From Chryseobacterium sp. ON_d1 (GTDB lineage: Bacteria > Bacteroidota > Bacteroidia > Flavobacteriales > Weeksellaceae), in the NCBI RefSeq assembly GCF_006829085.1, contig NZ_BJTC01000008.1, forward strand, positions 230,028 through 283,115: DNA of 53,088 nt. Reading direction: 5' to 3'. A model generated the notes under the pieces. That model was not told where the DNA came from. It worked only from the letters and a program-made list of their open reading frames with translations, and did not search any database. Positions within the stretch are counted from its first letter, which is position 1; each line of letters begins with the position of its first letter. The position numbers were made by a program, and so were the translations under genes. Of the stretch, positions 24,235 to 33,028 are shown in pieces.

Positions 24235-25062
24235 TTATTTTTCAAGCAGAAGACTTACCCACTCTTCACGCTGCAGTTGTTTTTTCAGTTCAAGCCCATT
24301 TTCTTTACATACTTCCAGAATGTCATCTACATCAAAGAAACATAATCCTGAAAGCAATAATTTCCCTCCGGCATTCAAAACTGAAACATAAGCCGGGATA
24401 TCTGAAATAAGGATATTTCTATTGATATTCGCCAGAATAATATCATAGTTATCGTTTCCTAAGTTTTCAGCAGTTCCCTGTTCAATATCCAGTTCTACAT
24501 TATTTCTTACTGCATTTTCTTTTGAGTTTTCCACTGACCATTCATCAATATCAATGGCTTTTGTATCTCCCGCTCCCTGCTGTTTTGCATAAATGGCCAA
24601 TACAGAAGTTCCGCATCCCATATCCAATACTTTTTTACCATGGAAATCAATATCCATCATCTGCTGGATCATCAGGTGGGTGGTAGGATGATGTCCCGTT
24701 CCGAAAGACATTTTAGGCTGGATAATAATTTCATGCATTCCCGGTACAGATTCATGAAACTCTGCTCTGATCAATACTTTATCATCGATATTGATAGGAG
24801 AGAAATTCTTTTCCCATTCTTCGTTCCAGTTGATATTTGGCATTTCCTCGAAGGAATATTCGATTTTTACGTTTTCATTTTCAAAGATCGGAAGAGCCTT
24901 CAGCTGATCTTCGTTAAACAAATCTGTCTGGATATATCCTAAAATTCCGTCAATTTCTTCTGTAAAGCTGTCAAAACCTATTTCTATAAGCTCTGCCATT
25001 AAAATCTCATTCCAGGGTTGTAATGGAGAAATTTTGAAATTGAATTCTAAATAATTTTGCAT
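24235..25062 (-). CDS. prmA: Ribosomal protein L11 methyltransferase PrmA
   Basis: PrmA trimethylates ribosomal protein L11 using S-adenosylmethionine. From the ATG at 25062 (MQNYLEFNFKI) it is 275 residues. The N-terminal substrate domain is followed by the SAM-binding motif MGCGTSVLAIYAKQQGA near residue 153. The catalytic motif I context is MSFGTGHHPTTH, and the post-motif is DIILANINRNIL. The promoter at 25078-25085 lies just upstream of this start, which disfavours the alternative at 25080. Confidence 0.94.
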   Translation of the reverse strand: MQNYLEFNFKISPLQPWNEILMAELIEIGFDSFTEEIDGILGYIQTDLFNEDQLKALPIFENENVKIEYSFEEMPNINWNEEWEKNFSPINIDDKVLIRAEFHESVPGMHEIIIQPKMSFGTGHHPTTHLMIQQMMDIDFHGKKVLDMGCGTSVLAIYAKQQGAGDTKAIDIDEWSVENSKENAVRNNVELDIEQGTAENLGNDNYDIILANINRNILISDIPAYVSVLNAGGKLLLSGLCFFDVDDILEVCKENGLELKKQLQREEWVSLLLEK

Positions 25063-25077
25063 GTGACTAATTTGCTG

Positions 25078-25085
25078 CAAAAATA
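25078..25085 (-). promoter_or_regulatory. -7 promoter element of prmA
   Basis: TATTTTTG on the minus strand matches TAnnTTTG. It places the transcript start near 25071, between the two candidate prmA start codons. Confidence 0.45.
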
Positions 25086-25245
25086 CTAATGTTATTACGG
25101 TTAAAAAAATGATGGAGTAACTTTTGGCTGAAACCGGGGATTTTTATATTTTTTTGAATGAATGAAAGCTAATCTTATTGAATAAATGCGATGGGAAAGT
25201 TTATTGCGTAATTTTTCCCACGGATGATACAGATAGATGATCATA

Positions 25246-25433
25246 TTCAATAGAGGCGGGCTTTAGCCTGTCTTCAAATCAATACAATGCCATTGGCTTT
25301 AGCCAAAACCTATAAAAAAACTTGAAAATAAATTTTAGGATTGTTTTTTGAAAGACTAAAAATTCTAAGTTTTGGGTAAAGCCATACAATAAACTGTAAA
25401 AAATAAAGCGGGCTAAAGCCCGCTCCTATTGAA
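25246..25433. repeat. REP-like inverted-repeat element between prmA and the SDR gene
   Basis: The 421-bp gap has no gene. It contains TTCAATAGAGGCGGGCTTTAGCC at one edge (25246-25268) and its near-complement GGCTAAAGCCCGCTCCTATTGAA at the other (25411-25433). Each contains the near-palindromic core GCGGGCT-TTA/AAA-GCCCGC type. A third GGCTTTAGCC copy lies at 25294-25304. The layout resembles REP/BIME elements, common in flavobacterial intergenic DNA. No transposase is encoded. It may fold into a long hairpin between the two minus-strand genes. Confidence 0.7.
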
Positions 25434-25501
25434 TTTTGTTATTCAGGATAAAGGAAAAATCCTTCTCACAACTTTAAACCCTGAACTTTGAATTTTAATT
25501 T

Positions 25502-26215
25502 TTAAGGATTTGTAGAGAAAATGGAACCATTCGCGATCAGCGCTCTTCTGTTCATTTTCAGGATATCTCTTACCCATTCTGCAAAATCTTCCGGCTGTAA
25601 TACTTTATCAGGATTTCCGTCTGTAAGTCCTCCCTGGATGCTCATATCAGAAGCAATGGTACTTGGAGTCAGAGTGATCACACGGATGTTCTGTTTTCTC
25701 CATTCTGCCATCATCGATTGTGATAAAGATACTACTGCTGCTTTTGAAGCGGCGTATGCAGACATATTTGGTCCGCCTTTCAAACCTGCTGTAGAGGCTA
25801 CGTTAACGATATCTCCCTCACCTTTAGCTTTCATGAATGGGTGAGCTGCTTTGGCTGCATAGTACACTCCGAAAAAATTGGTTTTAATCACCTGCTCCCA
25901 TGTTTCGGAAGGCATTTCTTCAATGCTTCCGAAGTCTCCGATACCTGCATTGTTGATCAGTATGTCAATTCCTCCCAATTGTTCTGCTAAAGATTCTATT
26001 CCAGCTTTTACCTGAATTTCATTGTCTACAGAAAATACGGCGTATGCTGAGTTTACTCCTGATTTTTTGATTTCTTCAACCGTCATTTTAAGGTTTTCCT
26101 CATTTCTTCCTGTAATGGCAACGTTTACTCCTTCATTCGCCAGAGCTAATGCTACAGCTTTACCTAATCCTCTTCCGCCACCTGTTACGATGGCATTTTT
26201 TCCGTTTATATTCAT
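25502..26215 (-). CDS. Short-chain dehydrogenase, FabG-like 3-ketoacyl-ACP reductase
   Basis: From the ATG at 26215 (MNINGKNAIVTGGGRGLGKA) it is a 237-residue classical SDR. It has the cofactor loop TGGGRGLG, the ILINNAGIG motif, and catalytic Ser (NVASTAGL), Tyr and Lys (SAYAASK). An Arg after the second strand (GRNEEN) suggests NADP(H). The upstream ATG at 26239 lies above the predicted transcript start and is rejected. Substrate range in this family is broad; true FabG is normally in a fatty-acid operon, so this is probably an accessory reductase. Confidence 0.9.
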   Translation of the reverse strand: MNINGKNAIVTGGGRGLGKAVALALANEGVNVAITGRNEENLKMTVEEIKKSGVNSAYAVFSVDNEIQVKAGIESLAEQLGGIDILINNAGIGDFGSIEEMPSETWEQVIKTNFFGVYYAAKAAHPFMKAKGEGDIVNVASTAGLKGGPNMSAYAASKAAVVSLSQSMMAEWRKQNIRVITLTPSTIASDMSIQGGLTDGNPDKVLQPEDFAEWVRDILKMNRRALIANGSIFSTNP

Positions 26216-26236
26216 AGTAATATACTTTTCTTGATA

Positions 26237-26244
26237 CAAAGTTA
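26237..26244 (-). promoter_or_regulatory. -7 promoter element of the SDR gene
   Basis: TAACTTTG on the minus strand fits TAnnTTTG, with a partial -33 about 18 nt upstream. The transcript would start near 26230, which supports the ATG at 26215. Confidence 0.5.
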
Positions 26245-26440
26245 CGAAAGAACATTTTTACGAAGCAGTGAAAACATGGATTTAACTTATATTTTATTCA
26301 ACCACAAAAGTCACAGAAGGTTTTTAAACACCTACGTTTTTTAAGTTATAAACTCTAAATATAAAAAGCCATTTACAGCTTTCAAATGTTCAAAATACTA
26401 ATTTTTTTTTGTGGTTTTCATGAGTTTCAGATTAAAATTA

Positions 26441-26464
26441 AAACCGGCTCATGAGAACCGGTTT
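26441..26464 (-). terminator. Terminator of the SusC/SusD/phosphoesterase operon
   Basis: AAACCGG and CCGGTTT pair around a 10-nt loop that itself contains CTCATGAG. On the minus strand a T-rich stretch follows. It lies 39 nt after the phosphoesterase stop. Confidence 0.75.
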
Positions 26465-26502
26465 CAAAATCTAAAAAAGGTATAGTAAAAAAAATAAAAA
26501 GC

Positions 26503-28089
26503 TTAAGGAATCTGAACCGGATTCTGCACTTCAAACTCTTCTGAAGCAGAGAATTCATTTCCATACATATCAACAGCCTTTACCTCAACTTTATGTTTTC
26601 CCAATGATAGTTTTTTAGGAAAATCGGCTTCCCAGATGTGCTTTGACATTTCAGGATTGGAAGGTCTTCTTCCTGGAAAAATTTTCTCTGTGGTATCCCA
26701 TTTGAAAACGGAAAGCGCAAAATTCGGATCGATAGTTTCATCGTACTCCATTTCTTCCCATTTTCCGCCGTCTATTCTGTATACCACCCTATCTTTCTTA
26801 CTTCCCATAAAGAAATTGGCCAATACTTTTGCAGAAGTTCTTGATGCAGGGATCACTTTGGGAACATATAATTTAATCTGATAATCATCCGGCTTTCCGG
26901 CTGTTTTGTATTTTACTTTATACTGATTGTCTGTAAAACTGATAAAAGAATATCCTTTTGCCGTTCCGTCTCTCATCGTTGAAGTAGGAAGTCCTGCATC
27001 ATCCGGTGTTCCTGAATACCAGTCGCCACAAGTGGTTCCTACGTTATATTCGTGTAATTCTTTGATCCCATTCCATCCTGCTTTTTTGCCGTAGAAAATC
27101 TGCTGCTGGATGTGGGTATGTGCTGACAGCAACAATACATTCTGGAAAGGATTCAGAAAATCAAATAATTTCTGACGGTCCGCATTTCTGAAACTGTCTT
27201 CATTATTATGTTCTAAAGGAATATGGAAAGAGATGACGATCAGTTTATTTTTATCGACCAGTTTCAGGTCGTTTTCAATAAACTGAAGCTGGTCATCACG
27301 GAATCCTCCCCAATATCCTTTACCATCTCTCGGATCCGGATAAAGAATATCATCCAGAATGATAAAGTGTACATTACCATAATTGAAGGAATAATTGGCC
27401 GGACCAAAATTAGATTCAAACGTTTCATCGGAAAGACGGTCTTCTTTTGCATCATAGTTCATGTCATGATTTCCCATCACATTGTACCAGGGCAATCCTA
27501 CTTCTTTCATAACGTCTGCATAAGGTTTCTGAAGGCTTAGGTTGTCTCCTACCAGATCTCCAAGACTTATCCCCAATACTGCATTTTCCCTGGTATTCTT
27601 CACTTCGTTTACAATTCCCCGTTTGAAATAATCCAGCTCTTTTTCAGTGTAAGGCTGCGGATCTCCGAAAACAAGAATATCAAAGGTTTTATCTTCTTTT
27701 TGCTGATAAAGCGGGAAGTTCAGTTCTTTGGGAAGTTCTCCTGTAGGAGCGACTCCTTTGTATTTAAAATCTGCAGGAGAACCTTTGGGTTTATGGTGAT
27801 AATAGAATTGTGGAAGATTGTTTGCGTTTAAAGCAGTCTGATACCCTGATGGCTTGATCACAAAAATAGTCTGATCTTCCTGAACAGGAAGACTGTATCT
27901 TCCGTTTTTATCGGTAAGAACCACCTGAACCCCGTTTGAAACAGCTACTCCTTCTATTCCTTTTTCGCGGTTTTCTTTCTTTTGATTTTTATTGCTGTCT
28001 TCGTATACATATCCGGAAACAGAAGTTTGTGAGAACGCCATTACTGAAATTAGCATGCAAGGCATTAAAAATTTTATACTGATACTCAT
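26503..28089 (-). CDS. Secreted calcineurin-like metallophosphoesterase, three domains
   Basis: The 528-residue protein has a signal peptide (about 1-20, ending AFSQ). Residues about 22-130 are an N-terminal beta-sandwich like the metallophosphatase N domain (SVSGYVYEDSNKNQKK opening). Residues about 135-370 are a calcineurin-type domain with motifs VFGDPQP, LGDLVGDN, MGNHDMN, SFHIPLEHN and SAHTHIQQ. A C-terminal beta domain ends KVEVKAVDMYGNEF. Such enzymes cleave phosphodiesters or phosphomonoesters in the periplasm. It is the third gene of a SusC-SusD operon, so the porin pair probably imports its substrate or product. Confidence 0.9.
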   Translation of the reverse strand: MSISIKFLMPCMLISVMAFSQTSVSGYVYEDSNKNQKKENREKGIEGVAVSNGVQVVLTDKNGRYSLPVQEDQTIFVIKPSGYQTALNANNLPQFYYHHKPKGSPADFKYKGVAPTGELPKELNFPLYQQKEDKTFDILVFGDPQPYTEKELDYFKRGIVNEVKNTRENAVLGISLGDLVGDNLSLQKPYADVMKEVGLPWYNVMGNHDMNYDAKEDRLSDETFESNFGPANYSFNYGNVHFIILDDILYPDPRDGKGYWGGFRDDQLQFIENDLKLVDKNKLIVISFHIPLEHNNEDSFRNADRQKLFDFLNPFQNVLLLSAHTHIQQQIFYGKKAGWNGIKELHEYNVGTTCGDWYSGTPDDAGLPTSTMRDGTAKGYSFISFTDNQYKVKYKTAGKPDDYQIKLYVPKVIPASRTSAKVLANFFMGSKKDRVVYRIDGGKWEEMEYDETIDPNFALSVFKWDTTEKIFPGRRPSNPEMSKHIWEADFPKKLSLGKHKVEVKAVDMYGNEFSASEEFEVQNPVQIP

Positions 28090-28130
28090 TTTTTTAATTT
28101 TTAAATTATTTTTAATCTTTCAATCCCCGA

Positions 28131-29579
28131 TTATTTATTCCACCACATTTTCACGTTGATATTATCACCTCCCATGGACTGTACAGCAGCATTGTAGTTA
28201 TCGGTATTCATCACTTTTGAAGTGGTAGGATACATAAATCTTACAGGCATCTGACCTCCGTTCTGAAGTCCTCCGTTATTGGGCAATACCGGCAGTTTTG
28301 TACGTCTGTACTCATACCACTGCTGATGATCAACAAAAAACAGGGAAATGTATTTCTGAAGCATAATTTTTTCCAGAGAACCATCATAGGCTACTTTAGG
28401 GTTACTGAAGTAATTGGCGGGAACTGTTGCTCCCCATTGCTCGATGATAGATTTCACTCCTGTTTCGTAGTAAGTTTGCTGATTTCCTGCGATAATTCCT
28501 CTGTTGACCAATTCTGCCAGAATAAACTGAACTTCAGAATACGTCATAATTAAAATCTTTAAAGGAGCTTTAGCCAGGTTCTGGTTAAGATTGGAAGGCT
28601 GGTAATTGAAAGCTGTTCCCAGGGCATACCCTGACGGAGCTCCTTTATAGCCAAGATCTTCCCCTGATGTTGCTTTGGCTTTTGTAAAAAACATACTCAA
28701 CCTTGGATCGTTATTATCTTTCATCGCATTCACAAAGAATTCTCCTGCGGATCTGTACGCTGTAAAATCCTGTGGACGGGCTATCGGCGGCAAGTAGGGA
28801 GAGATTCCCGAAAGCGGAAGTACTGCACTGTCTGTATTATTCTGAAAAATGGGATATTGAGCCGGATTATTGACAATTTCCTGAATTCTTTCGTATACAT
28901 TCACTTCTCCGTTTCTGTTCAGAATTCTGGTCAGTAATCTTAACGAAAGAGAGTTACAGAATTTTTTCCATCCTAAAATACCTGTCTGGCTGTTTGTATT
29001 TGCATTGTAAAATAAATCGGTTTCTGCTAATGCCTGTGTTGCATTGAATAGCGAATTGGCTGTTTTCAGGTCGTTTAACAGCTGGATGTAGATATCTTTC
29101 TGCTTATCATATTTTGGTCTCAGAATATTTTCTTCAACCCTCACAGCTTCAGATAAAGGTATATCTCCGAAGGCATCTGTAAGATTGGATGCGATCCATG
29201 CATTCAGAACCATAGAAATGGCCAGGTAATTATTATTTTGCTCTTTAGCTGCATATTTTCTGAGATCACTTACCTGTTTAAGCCATCTGTAAGAAGTATT
29301 CCAGTATCCGTTTCCACTTTTTTCATCCATATAATATCTGCTGTAGGTATTTCCTTCGTTCGGAAAGTCTAAAGCAATCTGCATAATATCAAAAGTGAAA
29401 TCGTCTGCTCTGTTATACCCGTAACATCCCATTTCATATTGGATAGGAGCAAGCAGACTTCCTACCGAAGGGTCTTTGACCTTACTGGTATCTGTATTGA
29501 ACTCCTCGAAAGTTCTGTCGCAGGATTGAAGCATGAAAACAGAAACTGCCAGTGTCAGATTTATGATTATTTTTTTCAT
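28131..29579 (-). CDS. SusD/RagB-family outer-membrane lipoprotein
   Basis: The 482-residue lipoprotein has a lipobox (MLQSC, cysteine near residue 20) and the SusD-like-2 pattern: RTFEEFNTDTSKVKDPSVGS after the lipid anchor, TPR-like helices, and GDIPLSEAV. The C-terminal region includes PVRFMYPTTSKVMNTDNY. SusD proteins cap the SusC porin and bind the nutrient. It follows the SusC gene by 11 nt. There is no sugar-acting enzyme nearby; the next gene is a phosphoesterase, so the ligand may be a phosphorylated compound. Confidence 0.92.
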   Translation of the reverse strand: MKKIIINLTLAVSVFMLQSCDRTFEEFNTDTSKVKDPSVGSLLAPIQYEMGCYGYNRADDFTFDIMQIALDFPNEGNTYSRYYMDEKSGNGYWNTSYRWLKQVSDLRKYAAKEQNNNYLAISMVLNAWIASNLTDAFGDIPLSEAVRVEENILRPKYDKQKDIYIQLLNDLKTANSLFNATQALAETDLFYNANTNSQTGILGWKKFCNSLSLRLLTRILNRNGEVNVYERIQEIVNNPAQYPIFQNNTDSAVLPLSGISPYLPPIARPQDFTAYRSAGEFFVNAMKDNNDPRLSMFFTKAKATSGEDLGYKGAPSGYALGTAFNYQPSNLNQNLAKAPLKILIMTYSEVQFILAELVNRGIIAGNQQTYYETGVKSIIEQWGATVPANYFSNPKVAYDGSLEKIMLQKYISLFFVDHQQWYEYRRTKLPVLPNNGGLQNGGQMPVRFMYPTTSKVMNTDNYNAAVQSMGGDNINVKMWWNK

Positions 29580-29590
29580 TTTTAAAGATT

Positions 29591-32554
29591 TTAGAATTTA
29601 AGATTTAGCTGAAAACCGACTGTTCTTGCTGTTGGAAGCTGTCCCATCTCCACTCCGGGAGTGATGGTTGCATTATCCAGCGTAGCCACTTCGGGGTCAA
29701 ACATCGGGAACTTGGTCCACATCCATAAGTTCTTTCCGAAAATGGCAATCGTAAGATCATCCAGACCGATAGATTTTATGGTCTCTTTGGCGAAGGAATA
29801 GGCAATTCTTGCGTCTCTCAGCTTAATAAAATCTGTACTGAAGCTGTTGGTTTCTACATTGGCTCTCCTATAGTAATCTCCATAATAAGAAGATACCAGT
29901 ACTCCTTTTGTATTCGGGCTGAAAGTTCCGTCCGGATTCTGAACAACGCCATCTCCGACAATTATCCCACCAGGATTATCTCTTCCCGGAAGAGTGGATT
30001 TCAGCTTACCTTGTTCAGACATTTTATGATGTGACTGAGAATAAGCAATACCACCATACTGACCGTCAAATGAGAAACTGATCGTAAAGTTTTTAATTCT
30101 GAAATCATTCTGAAGACCTGCTCTCCATTTCGGGAATGCATTTCCTACTTTTTCAATATCTGCAGGTCTTGCCGGAAGTCCGTTTTCACCGTAGATTACT
30201 TTTCCGTCCGGAGTTCTTAGTAATTTAAATCCGTACATATCTCCCAGTGAGCCTCCCACTTCCATTTTATAGAAGACGACATCCCCTACATTGGAAACAA
30301 TCCCGTCAAATCCTTCAGGTAATGTCATCACTCTGTTTTCGTTGGTAGACCAGTTTCCACCAACTTTCCAGGAGAAGTTTTTACCTTTTACAGCCAGGAT
30401 ATCCGCTGAAAGCTCAAGACCTCTGTTTCGGATCTCTCCTGCATTGATTATCCTTCTGGCGTATCCGCTTTCGTAAGGCAGGGATACCGGGATAATCTGG
30501 TTTTCACTGACATTTTGATATGCCGTAAAATTAAGGTTCAGCCTGTTTTTGAAAAGACCGAAATCCATACCGGCTTCTATATTTGTATTTTTTTCAGGTT
30601 TAAGGGAAGGATTATTAAATGTTGTAGGTGCTACTACACTTCCCGTTATGTTGCTTGCTGAATAATAGTTATCCAGAAGATAAGGATCACTGTCTATCCC
30701 TACTTTTGCCCAGGAGCCCCTCAGTTTCCATACATTCAGGTTATTACTTTTCAGATTGAAAATATCTGATAAAATAAAGCTGGTACTTACTGACGGATAA
30801 AAGAAAGATCTGTTCTGCTTCGGAAGTGTGGAACTCCAGTCGTTTCTTCCGGTAACATCCACAAATATTTTATTGTCATATCCCAGAGTAAGCAACCCGT
30901 ACACACTGTCTACATGTTTATCTCTTGGTGCCGGATATTTAACCGGAATAGAAAGCGCATTGGTAAGGTTGTACTCACCTGCTGTTTTCAATCCGATGGC
31001 CTGATAGTCATTCAGTACGTATTCATTGTAACGGATGCTTCCTCCTACGGATGCAGAAATACTGAGTTTATTCCAATCTGCTTTGTAGGAAAATAACAGA
31101 TCATTGTTATATTCCTGATTTTTGATAAACTGTTCTCTGTAGAAACCTTTCAGGTAGTTGGCAGAGCTCCATGGCCTTTTGGTGGTTCTTTTTTCATTCA
31201 GGATCTCAATACCTGACCTCAGCATTAAGCTGAAATTTTTATTCAACTGATAATCTGCTGTGATATTTCCTGTAATGGTTTTCTTTCTTACCCCGTTCAG
31301 CATTTCATAAGCAATCATGTAAGGGTTATCAATATAAGAGCTGAACGGATGGATCTGATCAACCTGTTCCTGTCCGGGTTTCCAGATAGGTTTATACCAT
31401 TCAAGGTCTACATTCGGATTTTGGAAAATCATGAAATAAGAAATCGACTGGTTGTTATATCCCGTTGCAGGAAGATTATCACTGGTAGTAGTGTTATAAG
31501 CAAATTTTGTTGAGATTTTTAATTTTTGGGTAAGCTGATGGGCAAAGGATAAGGCAAAATTAAATCTGTCAAAGCCTGTATTCGGCATAATCCATTCATT
31601 ATTAAGGTAAGTAAGTGAAGTTCTGAAGCTTGTTTTTTCATTGGAGCTTTCTACTGAAATACTGTTTGAATAGTTAGAGCCTGTTCTCCAGAATCCTTTG
31701 ATATTGTTTTCATAAGGTCTCCACAATTGTCTTTCCTTACTTTGTCCCATTACATTAGGGTCATATTGGAAATAATACTGTCCGGCAAATTTAGGTCCAA
31801 AAGCACTACTTGTACCGCCTGTACTTGGTCCGTCCGGAGAAAGACCGTAGGAATAATAAAAATCTCCTGCGCTATTTACGGCCAGTGTTCCCTGCCCATA
31901 TTCGTACTGCCAGTCCGGCCATTTTAATACAGAATCAAAGCTTGAGGAAGAATTAAAAGTTACTCTCAGTTTTCCGTTTTTTGTTTTACCGGATTTGGTT
32001 GTGATCATCAATGCTCCGTTGGCTGCCCGTGATCCGTATAATGCGGCTGCAGAAGCTCCTTTCAGTACCGTTACGGATTCAATATCATCGGGATTGATGC
32101 TGTTCAGTCCGTTTCCAAGATCAATGGGAACATCGCCGCCGGAACCCGCTCCATAAGCAGCTGTACCGGAACCTGTGGTGGAATTGCTTAATGGCACCCC
32201 ATCCACTACAATCAGCGCATAGTTATGATCCATCATAATGGATTTTTCTCCTCTCAAAGTAATCCTGGAAGTTCCCAGTGGCCCTGCTCCGGCAGTCTGG
32301 ATTTTAAGACCTGCCACTTTCCCTTCCATTGACTGTGCCCAGTTGTTATTCTGAGTTTCTTCAAATGTTTTGGCTTCTACTTTCTCAGCAACATATCCTA
32401 AAGCCCTGTCATGTCTTTTGATTCCCAAAGCAGTAACCACTACTTCGTCAAGTCCTTTAACGGTGTCTTTTTTAGCTTTCTGCTGCGCTGTAAGATTGAC
32501 GCTGACAAATCCTAACAGCGACAAAACCAACAGTTTTTGTGTCTCTTTACGCAT
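29591..32554 (-). CDS. SusC/RagA-family TonB-linked outer-membrane porin
   Basis: The 987-residue protein has a signal peptide (about 1-23, ending LTAQ), a TonB-box-like segment (GLDEVVVTALGIKR), and a plug domain (SMEGKVAGLKI, ITLRGEKSIM, VLKGASAAALYGSRAANGAL). A 22-strand-type barrel ends in an aromatic residue (QLNLKF). Unlike most SusC proteins it lacks the N-terminal carboxypeptidase-regulatory-like domain: the TonB box starts about 12 residues after the signal peptide. It transports the SusD-bound ligand across the outer membrane using TonB energy. Confidence 0.94.
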   Translation of the reverse strand: MRKETQKLLVLSLLGFVSVNLTAQQKAKKDTVKGLDEVVVTALGIKRHDRALGYVAEKVEAKTFEETQNNNWAQSMEGKVAGLKIQTAGAGPLGTSRITLRGEKSIMMDHNYALIVVDGVPLSNSTTGSGTAAYGAGSGGDVPIDLGNGLNSINPDDIESVTVLKGASAAALYGSRAANGALMITTKSGKTKNGKLRVTFNSSSSFDSVLKWPDWQYEYGQGTLAVNSAGDFYYSYGLSPDGPSTGGTSSAFGPKFAGQYYFQYDPNVMGQSKERQLWRPYENNIKGFWRTGSNYSNSISVESSNEKTSFRTSLTYLNNEWIMPNTGFDRFNFALSFAHQLTQKLKISTKFAYNTTTSDNLPATGYNNQSISYFMIFQNPNVDLEWYKPIWKPGQEQVDQIHPFSSYIDNPYMIAYEMLNGVRKKTITGNITADYQLNKNFSLMLRSGIEILNEKRTTKRPWSSANYLKGFYREQFIKNQEYNNDLLFSYKADWNKLSISASVGGSIRYNEYVLNDYQAIGLKTAGEYNLTNALSIPVKYPAPRDKHVDSVYGLLTLGYDNKIFVDVTGRNDWSSTLPKQNRSFFYPSVSTSFILSDIFNLKSNNLNVWKLRGSWAKVGIDSDPYLLDNYYSASNITGSVVAPTTFNNPSLKPEKNTNIEAGMDFGLFKNRLNLNFTAYQNVSENQIIPVSLPYESGYARRIINAGEIRNRGLELSADILAVKGKNFSWKVGGNWSTNENRVMTLPEGFDGIVSNVGDVVFYKMEVGGSLGDMYGFKLLRTPDGKVIYGENGLPARPADIEKVGNAFPKWRAGLQNDFRIKNFTISFSFDGQYGGIAYSQSHHKMSEQGKLKSTLPGRDNPGGIIVGDGVVQNPDGTFSPNTKGVLVSSYYGDYYRRANVETNSFSTDFIKLRDARIAYSFAKETIKSIGLDDLTIAIFGKNLWMWTKFPMFDPEVATLDNATITPGVEMGQLPTARTVGFQLNLKF

Positions 32555-32570
32555 TTCCTTTTTGTTTGCG

Positions 32571-32578
32571 CAAAATTA
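32571..32578 (-). promoter_or_regulatory. -7 promoter element of the SusC operon
   Basis: TAATTTTG on the minus strand fits TAnnTTTG, 17 nt above the SusC start codon. I see no good -33 element, so an activator may be needed. The rest of the 474-bp gap is AT-rich, apart from a terminator and a REP-like element. Confidence 0.4.
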
Positions 32579-32869
32579 AAACGACATTACAAGGATGATC
32601 TTAACACAATTTTAACGTTTCTTAAAAATTTATTAAACCATATATTAATCCAGTCTTAATAATACTAGTTAAACAGCTAATTAACAGATATTTAATTAAT
32701 TAAGTTTTTTTAATATCATTCTACAATCGTATTTGTGTATCTTTATTGTCTTGGCTTGGGATAATACCACACAAAATACACAATAAATTGATTTACAGTA
32801 AAATAAATCAAAATCAATAAACTCTATTTTCCTGTTATCACTAAAATTAGGTACTTAGGTCTAAAAAAG

Positions 32870-32903
32870 AAACAGTCTGCTCCTTAAAAGAGGCAGACTG
32901 TTT
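32870..32903 (-). terminator. Terminator of the glycerophosphodiesterase gene
   Basis: AAACAGTCTGC and GCAGACTGTTT form a perfect 11-bp stem, with TTTCTTTTTT after it on the minus strand. It lies 126 nt after the gene's stop. Confidence 0.85.
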
Positions 32904-32934
32904 AAATTGTTGATGGTTGTGTTGGGAAGTTGTG

Positions 32935-32985
32935 ACCACCCCGTCAAAAATTCAAAGAATTTTTGACATCCCTCCAGAGGAGGGG
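32935..32985. repeat. Double-hairpin REP-like element
   Basis: Two palindromes stand side by side: GTCAAAAATTC-aaa-GAATTTTTGAC (11-bp arms) and CCCTCC-aga-GGAGGG (6-bp arms). The pair has the look of an interspersed flavobacterial intergenic repeat rather than a terminator. It lies between the glycerophosphodiesterase stop and its terminator. Only one copy is present in this window. Confidence 0.6.
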
Positions 32986-33028
32986 AATATGTTGTCCTTC
33001 AGCTGTACTATTTGTGAAGGATATTCAA

